This document shows positions 55,342-63,574 of a stretch of DNA of 64,000 nt, in pieces; position 1 is the first letter of the stretch; every line of letters begins with the position of its first letter. The position numbers and the translations under genes were made by a program. The notes below the pieces were generated by a model, which was given only the letters and a program-made list of their open reading frames with translations, did not search any database and had not been told where the DNA came from. This stretch comes from Streptomyces sp. NRRL F-5122 (GTDB lineage Bacteria; Actinomycetota; Actinomycetes; Streptomycetales; Streptomycetaceae). Location: assembly GCF_001507435.1 (NCBI RefSeq), contig NZ_LMWH01000245.1, positions 19,904 to 83,903 of the forward strand. Direction: 5' to 3'.

Positions 55342-55950
55342 TCAGCCGGCGCCCGGCACCTCAGGGAGGTCGCCCGCAGCTTCGAGCCGCCGTTTCAGGT
55401 CCGGCAGCTGCCCGTCGATGCAGCGGGCACAAGTGGACAGGAGCACGGCGACGCTGTTCCCGGCCCACTCCGCCACCCGGGCGGGCGGGATGCCGTCGTT
55501 GAGCCACTTCGTGAGGCGCGTGTTCCGGTTGTCGTACACGCACCGCCCGGTGGGCGAGTCGAACATGTGCGGGGCAGCACGACCCTACGCGCGCTGCGCC
55601 ACGCCCGACGGATGACGGAACCGGCGAGGATGCCGCCGTTCTCATCTTGAAAGAGCAGATCACCCGGCCTGACCTGTTCGTCCGCGATGTGCTGCCGCAG
55701 GATGCGTGTCAGGGCGGGATGCCCCGGCACCGTGCGTGTTTCACCCTCCGCACGACCTTTCAGCTCGCGTGGTTCGTGGATCTCCCCCGGGTCGGTGCAC
55801 TGCTTGCCGACCGCCGGGGTCGCCGTGTGGATCAGCACCTCGCACCACTGGTCGTCGGCGTCGGGCTCGGGCAGGGTCACGTCATCCACCCGCATGGCCA
55901 CGGCTTCCTCGGGTCGTGGGCCGCAGGCCGTTCGGGAGCTTGATGCAGCG
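55342..55950 (-). pseudogene. Tyrosine-recombinase integrase remnant
   Basis: The C-terminal half of a phage/ICE-type tyrosine integrase in two frames. The upstream frame has PRPEEAVAMRVDDVTLPEP, then HEPRELKGRAEGETRTVPGH and AGSVIRRAWRSARRVVLP. Near 55570 similarity shifts to a second frame: MFDSPTGRCVYDNRNTRLTK, then VAEWAGNSVAVLLSTCARCI and LKRRLEAAGDLPE. Besides the frameshift, the HxxR histidine is Asn (DNRNTR) and the tyrosine nucleophile position is Cys (STCARCIDG for the usual VYAKCIDG). The N-terminal half is deleted. It cannot be active. Confidence 0.8.
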
Positions 55951-56034
55951 CGGCGCGCGGCGTCCGGCCCGCCAGTCGTAGAAGGTCGAGCGGGAGACGG
56001 CCAGTTCCTCGCAGACCTCCGCGAGAGTGAGCAT
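55882..56034 (-). pseudogene. Excisionase-like helix-turn-helix remnant fused by deletion to the integrase relic
   Basis: From the ATG at 56034 the product begins MLTLAEVCEELAVSRSTFYD, then WRAGRRAPRCIKLPNG, a MerR/Xis-type DNA-binding start typical of the excisionase gene that precedes int in these elements. After KLPNG the similarity stops and the DNA continues, in another frame, as the middle of the integrase. A deletion has therefore joined xis to int. Confidence 0.65.
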
Positions 56035-56559
56035 GGTCCGTCGCGGCCGCCTGAGCCGGTCGATCGCCCGCTCGATGGTGTCGTGTTCCTGGTACCGGTC
56101 TTCGTCGAAGCCGGGTGGCCGTCCACCCCGTGAGCGGCCCAGCGTGGGCGGACCACGTAGCGGCGGAGGCTGAGCAGTCGCGCGGCCGGTGAGCCGGTCC
56201 CGTGCGGATGCCTGCGGTTCGCCTCGGTCTGCTGGGCATCCGGCCCGCCAGGCAGTGAGTGACGCTGAATACAAAGTCACCGTTCGTCATCTTTATAGCG
56301 CCCTGACCAGGGGAAACAGAAACGGGGCCGGTCGCCGGCCGGGCGCGCTGAGCGCCTGCTTCGCGCCAACTCCGCGCCGCGCGGACGCTGCCCCAGCGCG
56401 TTCCAGCCACTCGCCAAGGCTTCTGGCTCTCGCCTGAACGCGACGATCCGTCAACCGCAAGGTGACCGAAAAATGATCTAGCCGGGGGGGCGACGATCTT
56501 GAATCATCTGCATGGCCATGTCATCCATTGACTTCCACATGACGACTTGAGGGTTGACT
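56035..56559. other. Non-coding stretch inside the integrative element
   Basis: About 525 bases between the xis relic and the bacteriocin gene. No supported gene. Its right end must contain the promoter of the bacteriocin cassette; GC is visibly lower around 56460-56560. Confidence 0.45.
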
Positions 56560-56850
56560 ATGAAGATCAAGAGTGGTCTGAAGGCTAGCCTGGCAGCTGG
56601 CGCCTTGGTCATCGCGGCTGCCACCCCGGCGCTGGCGACCATCACCTACCCGGCGGAGGGCGGCACCTGGGACCACGGAGCCGGAACGGCGATCGTGTGG
56701 TCGGACTACTACCACGGGAGCAAGTGCCACGGCTCGACCGCCGTCGGTAAGTACATCGACAGTGACGAGGCAGCCAGCGGCAGCTGGTCCTTCGCGCAGG
56801 CCGACGTGGCGCTGTCGGGGAACAAGGCCTACTACAACACCTCTTGCTGA
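56560..56850 (+). CDS. Lactococcin 972 family bacteriocin precursor
   Basis: 96 residues from the ATG at 56560, six bases after GAGGG. A Sec signal peptide (KASLAAGALVIAAATPALA) precedes a mature peptide of about 65 residues. The mature part has the lactococcin 972 pattern: TYPAEGGTWDHGAGTAIVWS, then DYYHGSKCHGSTAVGKY and a C-terminal YNTSC. Lactococcin 972 blocks septum formation by binding lipid II. Streptomycete relatives are widespread and mostly untested. It is followed by the membrane protein and ABC ATPase that always accompany this family. Confidence 0.88.
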   Translation: MKIKSGLKASLAAGALVIAAATPALATITYPAEGGTWDHGAGTAIVWSDYYHGSKCHGSTAVGKYIDSDEAASGSWSFAQADVALSGNKAYYNTSC

Positions 56851-56988
56851 TGCGGGCGGGCCTGCCCGCCCGCTGACCACAGGGTGAGCGGGTCGCCCGC
56901 GGACGCAGACGCCAGGTCTCGCGCGGACGGCCCGTCACCTGTCTGACTCTGCCCTTCCGGAGCCGCGCTCCCCGATCCCGGGTCGTTC

Positions 56989-59079
56989 ATGCTGCACCGA
57001 AGTATCAAGTTCGTTCACGCCGCTGTGCTGGTGTTCTCCGCAGTACTCGCCTTTCTGTTCATCCGAGACCTCGATGGGCGTTGGGCCATGGGGCATTCAG
57101 CTGTCGTATGGGTGACGGATTCGCACGGTGCGACCAGCGGTGCACAGGTCACCCACGTGCTGACGGAGTTCGCCGATACCCACCGGGCGACAATCGCCCG
57201 TGAGACCCCCGATCTCAAGGCGCCGTACAGCCGTCGACACCTCTATCTCACCGCCGGCGGGCCCCGCTCCGACTGGCTGCGCGATGGCTACCCCGCGTTC
57301 GACCGCGACTACAGCACCGAGGTGCACCCCATCGCCGAACTCGGCAATCGCGATCCCCGCGGCTACTACTACGTGTTCGGACCGGACCAAGCCGCCGGCG
57401 GACTCGTCCAGGTCCTGGCAGGCCTCGGATTCGAGGCCGCGGTATACCACCCCTACTCCATCGACCAGTTGACTCCGGTCTACAGCGGCAGCGCTCTTCT
57501 CCGCTCCTTCTTCGTCGTCGCCCTGGCCGTCGTGACGATGACAGGTGCCGGCGTCATGCTCAGCGCCAAGGCGTACGGGGTCCAACGGCTGCAGGGCAGA
57601 AGTTTCGGGCGGATACTCCTGCGGGACCTCCGTCAGCTGGCCGTCTTCTGGATGGCCGCACTCCTGGTCGTGACCGCCCTGGTCCTCCTTCTGCTGGCCT
57701 GGTACAACGGGCTGGCCTGGATCGGGACCTTCGCTCTCGTGGCCTTGGGGTTCGCCGCCGCGCTGGGCCTCGTCGCCCTGACGGCCCACTCGATCGTCCT
57801 CCAGCTGACCTTCCGGGCCGAGCTGCTGCGCGCCCTCAAGGGTGAACTGCCCACCCGTACCGCTTCGGTGAGCACCTACCTCGTACGGATTCCCGCCCTG
57901 TTGCTCGCGGTGGGCATCACGGGTGACGTCGTCCTGGCTGGCCAGAACATCATGGCCCGTGAATCAAGCATCCAAACCTACCGCGAGATCGGGGACACGA
58001 CGGCGCTCGCTCTCAACGGCAGTGTCGCAAGCGAGAGCGGCTTGAAGGCGCTCACCGATCAGGTAGGGGGGTGGCTGCGCCAGGCGGACAAAAACGGACA
58101 GGTTCTTGTCGTCGGACACCGGCATTTCCGGGATTCCGCCAACCGGGCCGCACTCCCCGACCGTGATCTTCTTCTGGTCAACGAGTCCTATCTCGCCGCG
58201 CAGCCGGTCCTCGACGCGGGCGGTCGGCGCCTTCCCGAGACAACAGCCGACCGCACCCGGATACGGCTGCTGGTGCCCAAGGGTCTGAGCCGTTACACCG
58301 ACCGGCTCGCCGCCATGGTCCCGGAGACATTGAACCCGAACGAACCGGGCAAGGTCCCCGGCAAGCGGGTATCCGCTGTCTCCATCGAAGACGGTCAACG
58401 TCTCTTCACCTACAACCCCCGAGGTCGGCTGCAGCGGAGAACCAACCCGGATGCGGACGAGTCCTTCGTACAAGATCCCGTTCTCATCGTCTTTCCCGAC
58501 GGGTCTCCCTACATGAGTGACCGTGGGTACATGTCCTACGCCTCGCAGCAGAGTCTCGTCTTCAAGGACCCGGACGATGTCACGGCCGGAATCGCGAAGT
58601 ACCACCTGGAGACCTACGTCACCGGCATGAGCCCGGTCGGCCAGAACGCCGCCCTCAACCTCCGGGACCTCGTCGCCGACTTCAGGCTTCAGCTCTTCAA
58701 CCTGGCGGTAGCGATATCGGTCCTGCTCATTACTGGCGTGGGAGCGTGCATCGTCCATGCCCGGAAGAACGCACAGACCATCTTCGCCCGGCACATCAGC
58801 GGCTGGCGGTTCCCCGTCACCCACCGCTCTCTCCTGGCCTTGGAGGGTGTCCTGGCCGTTCTTCTCGCTGTCTGGATGCCGTTCCAGATATGGCGGGAGA
58901 ACCAGCAGAACCTTGAGCGGGCCGCCCTGGGAGCGGCGCGGCCCACTGCCCTCATTGAGATCACCGGCCTCGATCTCACCGCCAACGCCCTGCTCGTCGC
59001 CGTCGAGGTCACGGCGGTTGTCGTGGCACTGGCGGTCTTCCACCGCCGGATCGTCAAGGAAGGGGCGGCAGAAGCATGA
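56989..59079 (+). CDS. Bacteriocin-associated integral membrane protein (DUF1430 type)
   Basis: 696 residues. One N-terminal helix (VHAAVLVFSAVLAFLFIRD), an outer domain of about 130 residues, four to five central helices (SFFVVALAVVTMTGAGVML; MAALLVVTALVLLLLAW), a second outer domain of about 250 residues, and three C-terminal helices (AVAISVLLITGVGACIV; LEGVLAVLLAVWMPFQI). This topology of helices around large outer loops matches the membrane protein coupled to lactococcin 972 genes, a MacB/FtsX-like permease thought to give immunity or transport. It lies 138 bases after the bacteriocin and before its ATPase. Confidence 0.87.
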   Translation: MLHRSIKFVHAAVLVFSAVLAFLFIRDLDGRWAMGHSAVVWVTDSHGATSGAQVTHVLTEFADTHRATIARETPDLKAPYSRRHLYLTAGGPRSDWLRDGYPAFDRDYSTEVHPIAELGNRDPRGYYYVFGPDQAAGGLVQVLAGLGFEAAVYHPYSIDQLTPVYSGSALLRSFFVVALAVVTMTGAGVMLSAKAYGVQRLQGRSFGRILLRDLRQLAVFWMAALLVVTALVLLLLAWYNGLAWIGTFALVALGFAAALGLVALTAHSIVLQLTFRAELLRALKGELPTRTASVSTYLVRIPALLLAVGITGDVVLAGQNIMARESSIQTYREIGDTTALALNGSVASESGLKALTDQVGGWLRQADKNGQVLVVGHRHFRDSANRAALPDRDLLLVNESYLAAQPVLDAGGRRLPETTADRTRIRLLVPKGLSRYTDRLAAMVPETLNPNEPGKVPGKRVSAVSIEDGQRLFTYNPRGRLQRRTNPDADESFVQDPVLIVFPDGSPYMSDRGYMSYASQQSLVFKDPDDVTAGIAKYHLETYVTGMSPVGQNAALNLRDLVADFRLQLFNLAVAISVLLITGVGACIVHARKNAQTIFARHISGWRFPVTHRSLLALEGVLAVLLAVWMPFQIWRENQQNLERAALGAARPTALIEITGLDLTANALLVAVEVTAVVVALAVFHRRIVKEGAAEA

Positions 59080-59107
59080 CATCGCACCGTTCTCCCGGAG
59101 CCAGCGC

Positions 59108-59776
59108 ATGATCAAGATCGAAAAACTCGGCAAGTCCTACGGCCCCCGAACCCTCTGGTCCGGCCTGGACTTCACCGTCCAGCGCGGTCAGTTGCTTGCG
59201 CTGGTCGGCCCGAGTGGGTCCGGCAAATCGACCCTGCTCAATTGTCTCGGGCTTCTTGACAGCCCCAGTACAGGAGCGATCCACCACGAGGGCAAGGACA
59301 TCACGGGCTTCGGACCGGGCGCGGCCCGGCGCTACCGGCGCGATGTCCTCGGCTATCTCTTCCAGAACTACGCCCTCATCGAGAACGCGACGGTCGCCGC
59401 CAACCTCGAAGTAGCCATGAAGCCGCGCAGGAAGCGAGGAGGCTCCCCGACCGTCGCCGACGCCCTCAAACGTGTCGGGCTCGACGGCCGTGAGAAGGAG
59501 CAGGTCCATAGGCTCAGCGGCGGCGAACAGCAGCGCGTTGCGCTCGCTCGCCTCATCGTCAAGGAACCGGCCCTCGTGCTGGCCGACGAACCTACCGGCG
59601 CCCTCGATCACGAGAACACCACCCTGGTGGTGGATATTCTCCGCACGATGAGTGACGACGGCTGCGCCGTGGTCATCGCCACCCACAACGACGCCGTCCG
59701 AGACCGCTGCGACACCGTACTGGCTGTCGGAAGTGCGACGGAGCCGGGGCCCGTCAAGAACAAGGAGCACGCATGA
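59108..59776 (+). CDS. ABC transporter ATP-binding protein of the bacteriocin cassette
   Basis: 222 residues from the ATG at 59108. It is a MacB/LolD-type ATPase: Walker [20 protein letters not shown]-loop [12 protein letters not shown], signature [16 protein letters not shown], Walker [15 protein letters not shown] and switch H in [10 protein letters not shown]. It should energise the DUF1430-type membrane protein. All motifs are intact, which contrasts with the decay around the cassette and suggests selection for function. It overlaps the next small gene by ATGA. Confidence 0.9.
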   Translation: MIKIEKLGKSYGPRTLWSGLDFTVQRGQLLALVGPSGSGKSTLLNCLGLLDSPSTGAIHHEGKDITGFGPGAARRYRRDVLGYLFQNYALIENATVAANLEVAMKPRRKRGGSPTVADALKRVGLDGREKEQVHRLSGGEQQRVALARLIVKEPALVLADEPTGALDHENTTLVVDILRTMSDDGCAVVIATHNDAVRDRCDTVLAVGSATEPGPVKNKEHA

Positions 59777-59898
59777 AGATTCGTCTCGGCTGGGCTGTCC
59801 CGCTCGGGCTGATCGTCCTCGCCGCCATCGCGGTCTTCGCCGTCTACGGCACACACGCATTCACCCTCGCGGGTCGGATCGCAGAGACGGTCTTCTGA
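59773..59898 (+). CDS. 41-residue single-pass membrane peptide at the end of the bacteriocin cassette
   Basis: The ATG at 59773 overlaps the ATPase stop (ATGA), giving a 41-residue peptide. A basic start (MKIRLGW) leads into one membrane helix (VPLGLIVLAAIAVFAVYG), then a short outer tail. Translational coupling argues that it is made. It might be a small immunity or transporter accessory peptide; no family is recognised. Confidence 0.6.
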   Translation: MKIRLGWAVPLGLIVLAAIAVFAVYGTHAFTLAGRIAETVF

Positions 59899-60139
59899 CG
59901 GCACAGGGCCCGGGTGCGTGGTGCGAAGTGATCCAGGGCCGCCGCAGTCCTACACGCACCTGCGGAGCCGGGGTGGGCACGGGGCTGCCGCCGCCCACCC
60001 CGGCTGGTAGCGATGCCGGGGCGGATGATCTGGACGGTGTCCAACACGCTGAAGCCGCCTCGCCGTACGGACTGACGGGGCGGCTTCGTAGCAGGGGGCG
60101 GCACGGCTACTGCGCCGGTTCGGGGCGGACCGCGCAGAC

Positions 60140-60320
60140 CACCTCGCCCGTCAACGACACCCTCAAAGGCCGGCTCGGCCTGGAACGGCACGGCGGCCGC
60201 TCACCCGGTGACCGGGCAGTCCGCATCCTCCAGCGACTCCTCGCCCTGACCGCCGCGACATGGCACAACCACCACACCGGCCGGCCCGTCCCGCGGTCCC
60301 TGACCGACTACGACCACTAA
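60140..60320 (+). mobile_element. IS982-family transposase C-terminal remnant
   Basis: The frame ending at 60320 closes with NDTLKGRLGLERHGGRSPGD, then RILQRLLALTAATWHNHHTG and PVPRSLTDYDH, matching the last 55-60 residues of IS982-type transposases. The catalytic region and the terminal repeats are not visible, so only a tail of the insertion sequence remains. Confidence 0.72.
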
Positions 60321-60344
60321 CCCTTGGAATCAGTCATCTAGTCA

Positions 60345-60569
60345 CGTCGACAGCTGAGAAGACCTGGCCGCCTTCGTTCGTTGCGTCGCAGTCACTCCGA
60401 GGGCGGAAGCTTGTGGGAGAACGCGGGCCTTGCGAGCTTTCTGGAAGCCCTGGCAGGCTGGATCGACGACGCAGACGGCTGGTACACCAACAGCGGCCTG
60501 GAGATGCCGCCCGGCGGTGACTGGAAGTTCTTCGCACGAGCTCTGCAAGCGGCGACCGTGTACGAGTAG
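60345..60569 (+). pseudogene. Broken DUF7660-like gene
   Basis: The 3' part reads LWENAGLASFLEALAGWIDD, then ADGWYTNSGLEMPPGGDW and FFARALQAATVYE, like the C-terminus of DUF7660 proteins. The expected N-terminal motif (EDLAAFVR) is found just upstream in a different frame, after a TGA. A frameshift plus stop makes this a relic. Boundaries approximate. Confidence 0.5.
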
Positions 60570-60663
60570 ACCGAGCCGGGTCGAATGCGTGTCGAAGACC
60601 AGTCGACGGGACATCAAGTTCAGCAGAAGACCCGGGTCAGCGGAGGTGTGGTATCCGTCCCGC

Positions 60664-60753
60664 CAGGCGCCTTCTAAGCGCTTGGCCGCAGGTTCGAGTC
60701 CTGCCGGGGGCGCCACTGAGAGCCCTCCCTCCGGGAGGGCCTTTTTGCTGGTC
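60664..60753 (+). repeat. Distal copy of the 90-bp attachment-site direct repeat
   Basis: Identical to 55116-55205: the 3' half of tRNA-Arg, its CCA and its terminator, but with no 5' tRNA half in front. It marks the far end of the inserted element. Similarity to the proximal side continues, with mismatches, to about 60894. Confidence 0.9.
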
Positions 60754-60890
60754 GGAGCAGGTGCGACGCGGCACGGCGAAGCCCCGGGCACTCCCCCGAA
60801 GAACAAGGGAAGGCGCCGGGCTGTCCGGCTGTCACCGGGTTATTGCGGGTGGCTGCGGCAAATACGCGGCGAAGTTCTCCGCCGGGAGAG

Positions 60891-61056
60891 TCAGCCGACC
60901 TCGGGCGAACGGGACCGGTCTCCGGCGGCTTCGAGTCGTTTCTTCAGACCGGGAGCCGCCGTGGGGACCAGCCAGGCACTTGCCCTGCAAGATCCAGTAA
61001 CAGGTCGTGCCGTAGACCCGCTTCGGCTCCTGCGCCATCCGGCAGGTACACCTCAT
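60891..61056 (-). pseudogene. Second integrase tail remnant
   Basis: The minus strand ending at the TGA at 60891 reads LKKRLEAAGDRSRSPEVG, nearly the same as the integrase end at 55342 (LKRRLEAAGDLPEVPGAG), at the same distance from the att repeat (offset 5,549 against 5,548). Upstream the match is broken (KCLAG for KCIDG) and in another frame. This shows a second, related element once inserted at the distal att site. Confidence 0.6.
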
Positions 61057-61183
61057 GCATTCTCACGGCTGTCGGCCGGTCGTGGCGAGCCGAGAAAGAG
61101 TCGGCTGACATCGGCGAGCCAGGTTAGGTTGCAGAGCGAGGGCTACTCGCCAAGAGCGGGGTCAGGAAGCGTGCCCCGTCGCA

Positions 61184-61216
61184 AGGGCTCTCCGTTCACC
61201 GTTAGCGGAGAGCCCT
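61184..61216 (+). terminator. Stem-loop near the right edge of the tRNA-Arg island
   Basis: An 11-base perfect stem (AGGGCTCTCCG and its complement) with an 11-base loop, not directly after any intact gene. It may have belonged to a lost gene. Confidence 0.5.
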
Positions 61217-61331
61217 CGCGTGTGCGGCGTGAAGGGTTCCCAGGTCGCAGGTAAAGGTTGCGTGCGGGAAACTATCCCCATGCAAGCGGGGTAGCTGTAC
61301 AGGGTCCCGCCCCCTTTGACCGGGTGGTCTC

Positions 61332-61709
61332 ATGGCGTTCTTCGCAGTCTCCAAGCACCGCTCCCCAGAGATGTCCGCCACCGACCTCGCGACGGAGAAC
61401 GAGCGTCTCCAGGCGGAAAACGAGCAGCTTCAACACGCCGTGACCTCCCACGCCATCATCGATCAGGCCATGGGCGCCCTGGTGGTTCTCGGGCAGATTC
61501 CACCCGACGAAGCGTGGCGAACGCTTCGGGCCGTCTCGCAGCACACCAACACGAAGCTGCGTGTCGTCGCCGAGGATGTGCTGAAATTCGCCCGCGGCGG
61601 CAGCTTGCCGGACGCCGAACGGAATGAGTTGCAGCGAGCGTTGACCCGGTTCAAGGACTCGCCCGTCCGTGCAGACCAGCCGGCGATGGGTGAACGCCGC
61701 GGCGCCTGA
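61332..61709 (+). CDS. ANTAR domain protein
   Basis: 125 residues. A short coiled coil (LATENERLQAENEQLQHAV) precedes an ANTAR three-helix domain: SHAIIDQAMGALVVLGQIPP, EAWRTLRAVSQHTNTKLRVV and AEDVLKFARGGSLP. ANTAR domains bind paired hairpins in leader RNAs to cause antitermination. The usual GAF sensor domain is absent, as in the many short streptomycete ANTAR proteins. An ATG at 61371 is an alternative start. The neighbouring phosphatase relic suggests a former signalling pair. Confidence 0.8.
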   Translation: MAFFAVSKHRSPEMSATDLATENERLQAENEQLQHAVTSHAIIDQAMGALVVLGQIPPDEAWRTLRAVSQHTNTKLRVVAEDVLKFARGGSLPDAERNELQRALTRFKDSPVRADQPAMGERRGA

Positions 61710-61773
61710 TATTCGTGCAGCCTCGTGTGTCGGTGAAACCCCACCGCGTGTGAGCGTGCGCCCGTTTCAGCGG

Positions 61774-62340
61774 TCAGCCGAACTGCGGCCGGATGGGGGT
61801 ACGGACGGCGATGAGGGTGATGTCGTCGCGGGTGTCACCGGAATCGTGGGCGAGTTCGGCGCACAGCCGGTGCAGAGGTAGGTGGCGGTGGGTGGTGGCG
61901 TGCTGACGTAGGCGAGTCACGCCGTCGTCGAGGGAACGGGTTCGCGATTCGACCAGGCCGTCCGTGTAGCGCAGGAGCGTGGCGCCGTCAGGCAGAGAGC
62001 TCTGAGTGGTGGGGCGCTCGGTGGGGCGGAGCCCCTGGAGCATGGCGTGTCCCCCGGTGAGGTAGCTCGCGTTACCGTCGGCGGTGATCAGCAGGGGCGG
62101 GGGGACCTGCAACGGACCAGGACGCCTGCCAGGCCCCGTCAGCGGTTCGGTGCAGGCGGGCGAGGATCGCGGTGGCGCAGTCCGCGAGGGTCAGGCGGGC
62201 CTGGGCAGTGTCCAGGCGACGCAGGATCTGGCCCGGGGACTCGTCGGGGCGGTCGACCGCCAAGGCCCGGAGCATGTTGCGCAGTTCGCTCATGCGGGAG
62301 GCGGCTTGGATGTCGTGGCCGGCGACATCACCCATGACCA
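61774..62340 (-). pseudogene. Frameshifted SpoIIE-type PP2C phosphatase remnant
   Basis: Two frames form the C-terminal half of a SpoIIE/RsbU-type phosphatase. The upstream frame has MVMGDVAGHDIQAASRMSEL and ILRRLDTAQARLTLADCATA; near 62100 the match moves to another frame with PPPLLITADGNASYLTGGHA, LLRYTDGLVESRTRSLDDGV and GDTRDDITLIAVR. The N-terminal sensory part is missing. A frameshift and 5' truncation make it non-functional unless the sequence has an error. Confidence 0.7.
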
Positions 62341-62516
62341 TGGCCGGAGGGTCGATTGCAGGTGCGTTGCCGGGCGGGCTGCCGGCCGGAGTGTTCTCCG
62401 AGACGGTGCCCATCCCCGTGCCAGCCGTGATCCTGCTCTTTCCCTCGGTCAAGCTCGCTCGCCACCACTGAACCTGCACCGACGGTGCTCGACGTGAGGC
62501 AGTGGCGCTCCTGCGG

Positions 62517-63224
62517 TCAGTTGCAGCAAGCGCATCCGGGGCTGCATCCACACGAGTCCTCGACACTGTTGCTCGCAGGCGTTGCAGGTGGCGTAGCGCA
62601 ACAGCCCTTGCCCTGCCAGGCGTCGCGGCCTTCCTTGGCGGCGATGGCGGCAATGACGAGGGCGGCGATCGGGTCGGCCCAGGACCAGCCGACGGTGGCG
62701 TTCAGGACCAGGCCGACCAGGAGCACGGCTGACAGGTAGGTGCACAGCAGGGTCTGCTTGGAGTCGGCGACGGCGGAGGCCGAGCCGAGTTCGCGTCCGG
62801 CCTTACGTTGGGCCGCGGAGAGGAACGGCATGATCGCCAGCGACAGGGCGGCGAGGGCGATGCCAGGGATGGAACGGTCGGCCTCACCGGAGCCGACCAG
62901 AGCGCGCACTGCATCGACGATGACGTAGGCCGCGAGCGCGAAGAACGAGACGGCGACGATCCGCAGCGTGGTTTTCTCGCGGGCTTCCCGCACGGCGTGC
63001 ACTCGGGCGGAAAACTGCCAGGCGACGGCGATCGCAGAGGACACTTCGATGATCGAGTCGAGACCGAAGCCGACCAGCGCGGTGGAGGACGCCATGGTGC
63101 CGGCCGAGATGGCCACGACCGCCTCGATGACGTTATAGGTGATGGTCGCGGCAACCAGCAGACGTATTCGGCGGGCAAGCCCATCGCGTCGGGAGGGCGA
63201 TGGGCCAAGGGATATCGCGGTCAT
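62517..63224 (-). CDS. Cation diffusion facilitator (CDF) metal exporter with Cys-rich tail
   Basis: 235 residues from the ATG at 63224, which overlaps the upstream regulator stop (ATGA). Six membrane helices follow the CDF pattern (ATITYNVIEAVVAISAG; STALVGFGLDSIIEVSSAIA; LRIVAVSFFALAAYVIVDAV; LALAIMPFLSAAQRK type; LLCTYLSAVLLVGLVL; ADPIAALVIAAIAAKEG). Metal-site Asp residues appear in GLDSIIE and WADPIAA. In place of the usual cytoplasmic ferredoxin-like domain there is a short tail with seven cysteines (GKGCCATPP then EDSCGCSPGCACCN). With its CmtR-like regulator it most likely exports Cd2+, Pb2+ or Zn2+. Confidence 0.86.
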   Translation of the reverse strand: MTAISLGPSPSRRDGLARRIRLLVAATITYNVIEAVVAISAGTMASSTALVGFGLDSIIEVSSAIAVAWQFSARVHAVREAREKTTLRIVAVSFFALAAYVIVDAVRALVGSGEADRSIPGIALAALSLAIMPFLSAAQRKAGRELGSASAVADSKQTLLCTYLSAVLLVGLVLNATVGWSWADPIAALVIAAIAAKEGRDAWQGKGCCATPPATPASNSVEDSCGCSPGCACCN

Positions 63225-63574
63225 CGGCAGCAGCCCTTTTCGTCGGCGTCGGGGCACGTACGGTCGCTTTCCACGGCCACCACGGTGGTCCGCAGGTCAT
63301 CCAGTGCGTGGCCGAGGCGTTCGTCGGCGAGTTCGTAGCGGGTGCGTCGACCGTCCGGCACTGTCACGACCAGGCCGCAGTCCCGCAGGCAGGCCAGATG
63401 GTTGGACAGGCGCGTGCGTGAAATGCCGAGCGCATCAGCAAGATCGGCGGGGTAGGCCGGGGCTTGTCGCAGGGTGAGCAGAATGCGGCAGCGGATCGGA
63501 TCGGCGAGCGCGCGGCCGAAGCGGGCCAGCACCTCGATGTCGGGAGCTACGGTGAGCACACCAAGACAGTACAT
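63221..63574 (-). CDS. CmtR-like ArsR/SmtB metal-sensing repressor
   Basis: 117 residues. The winged helix-turn-helix reads LADALGISRTRLSNHLACLR, then DCGLVVTVPDGRRTRYELAD. Key cysteines of the mycobacterial Cd/Pb sensor CmtR are conserved: a pair in the recognition helix (Cys62 and Cys66 here, HLACLRDCGLVV) and one near the C-terminus (DRTC, about residue 107). A further CC pair ends the protein. It overlaps the CDF exporter gene by ATGA, so it probably represses its own operon until metal binds. Confidence 0.87.
   Translation of the reverse strand: MYCLGVLTVAPDIEVLARFGRALADPIRCRILLTLRQAPAYPADLADALGISRTRLSNHLACLRDCGLVVTVPDGRRTRYELADERLGHALDDLRTTVVAVESDRTCPDADEKGCCR

Larger units (their letters stand above)
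55116..60753. mobile_element. Decayed integrative element at tRNA-Arg carrying a bacteriocin cassette
   Basis: Bounded by the 90-bp direct repeats. Inside, next to the tRNA, are relics of an integrase and an excisionase, the usual att-int-xis order of actinobacterial elements. The centre holds the lactococcin-972-type cassette, and the far part has an IS982-type transposase tail and a broken DUF7660 gene. No replication or transfer genes remain, so the element can no longer move unaided. Size about 5.5 kb. Confidence 0.78.
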
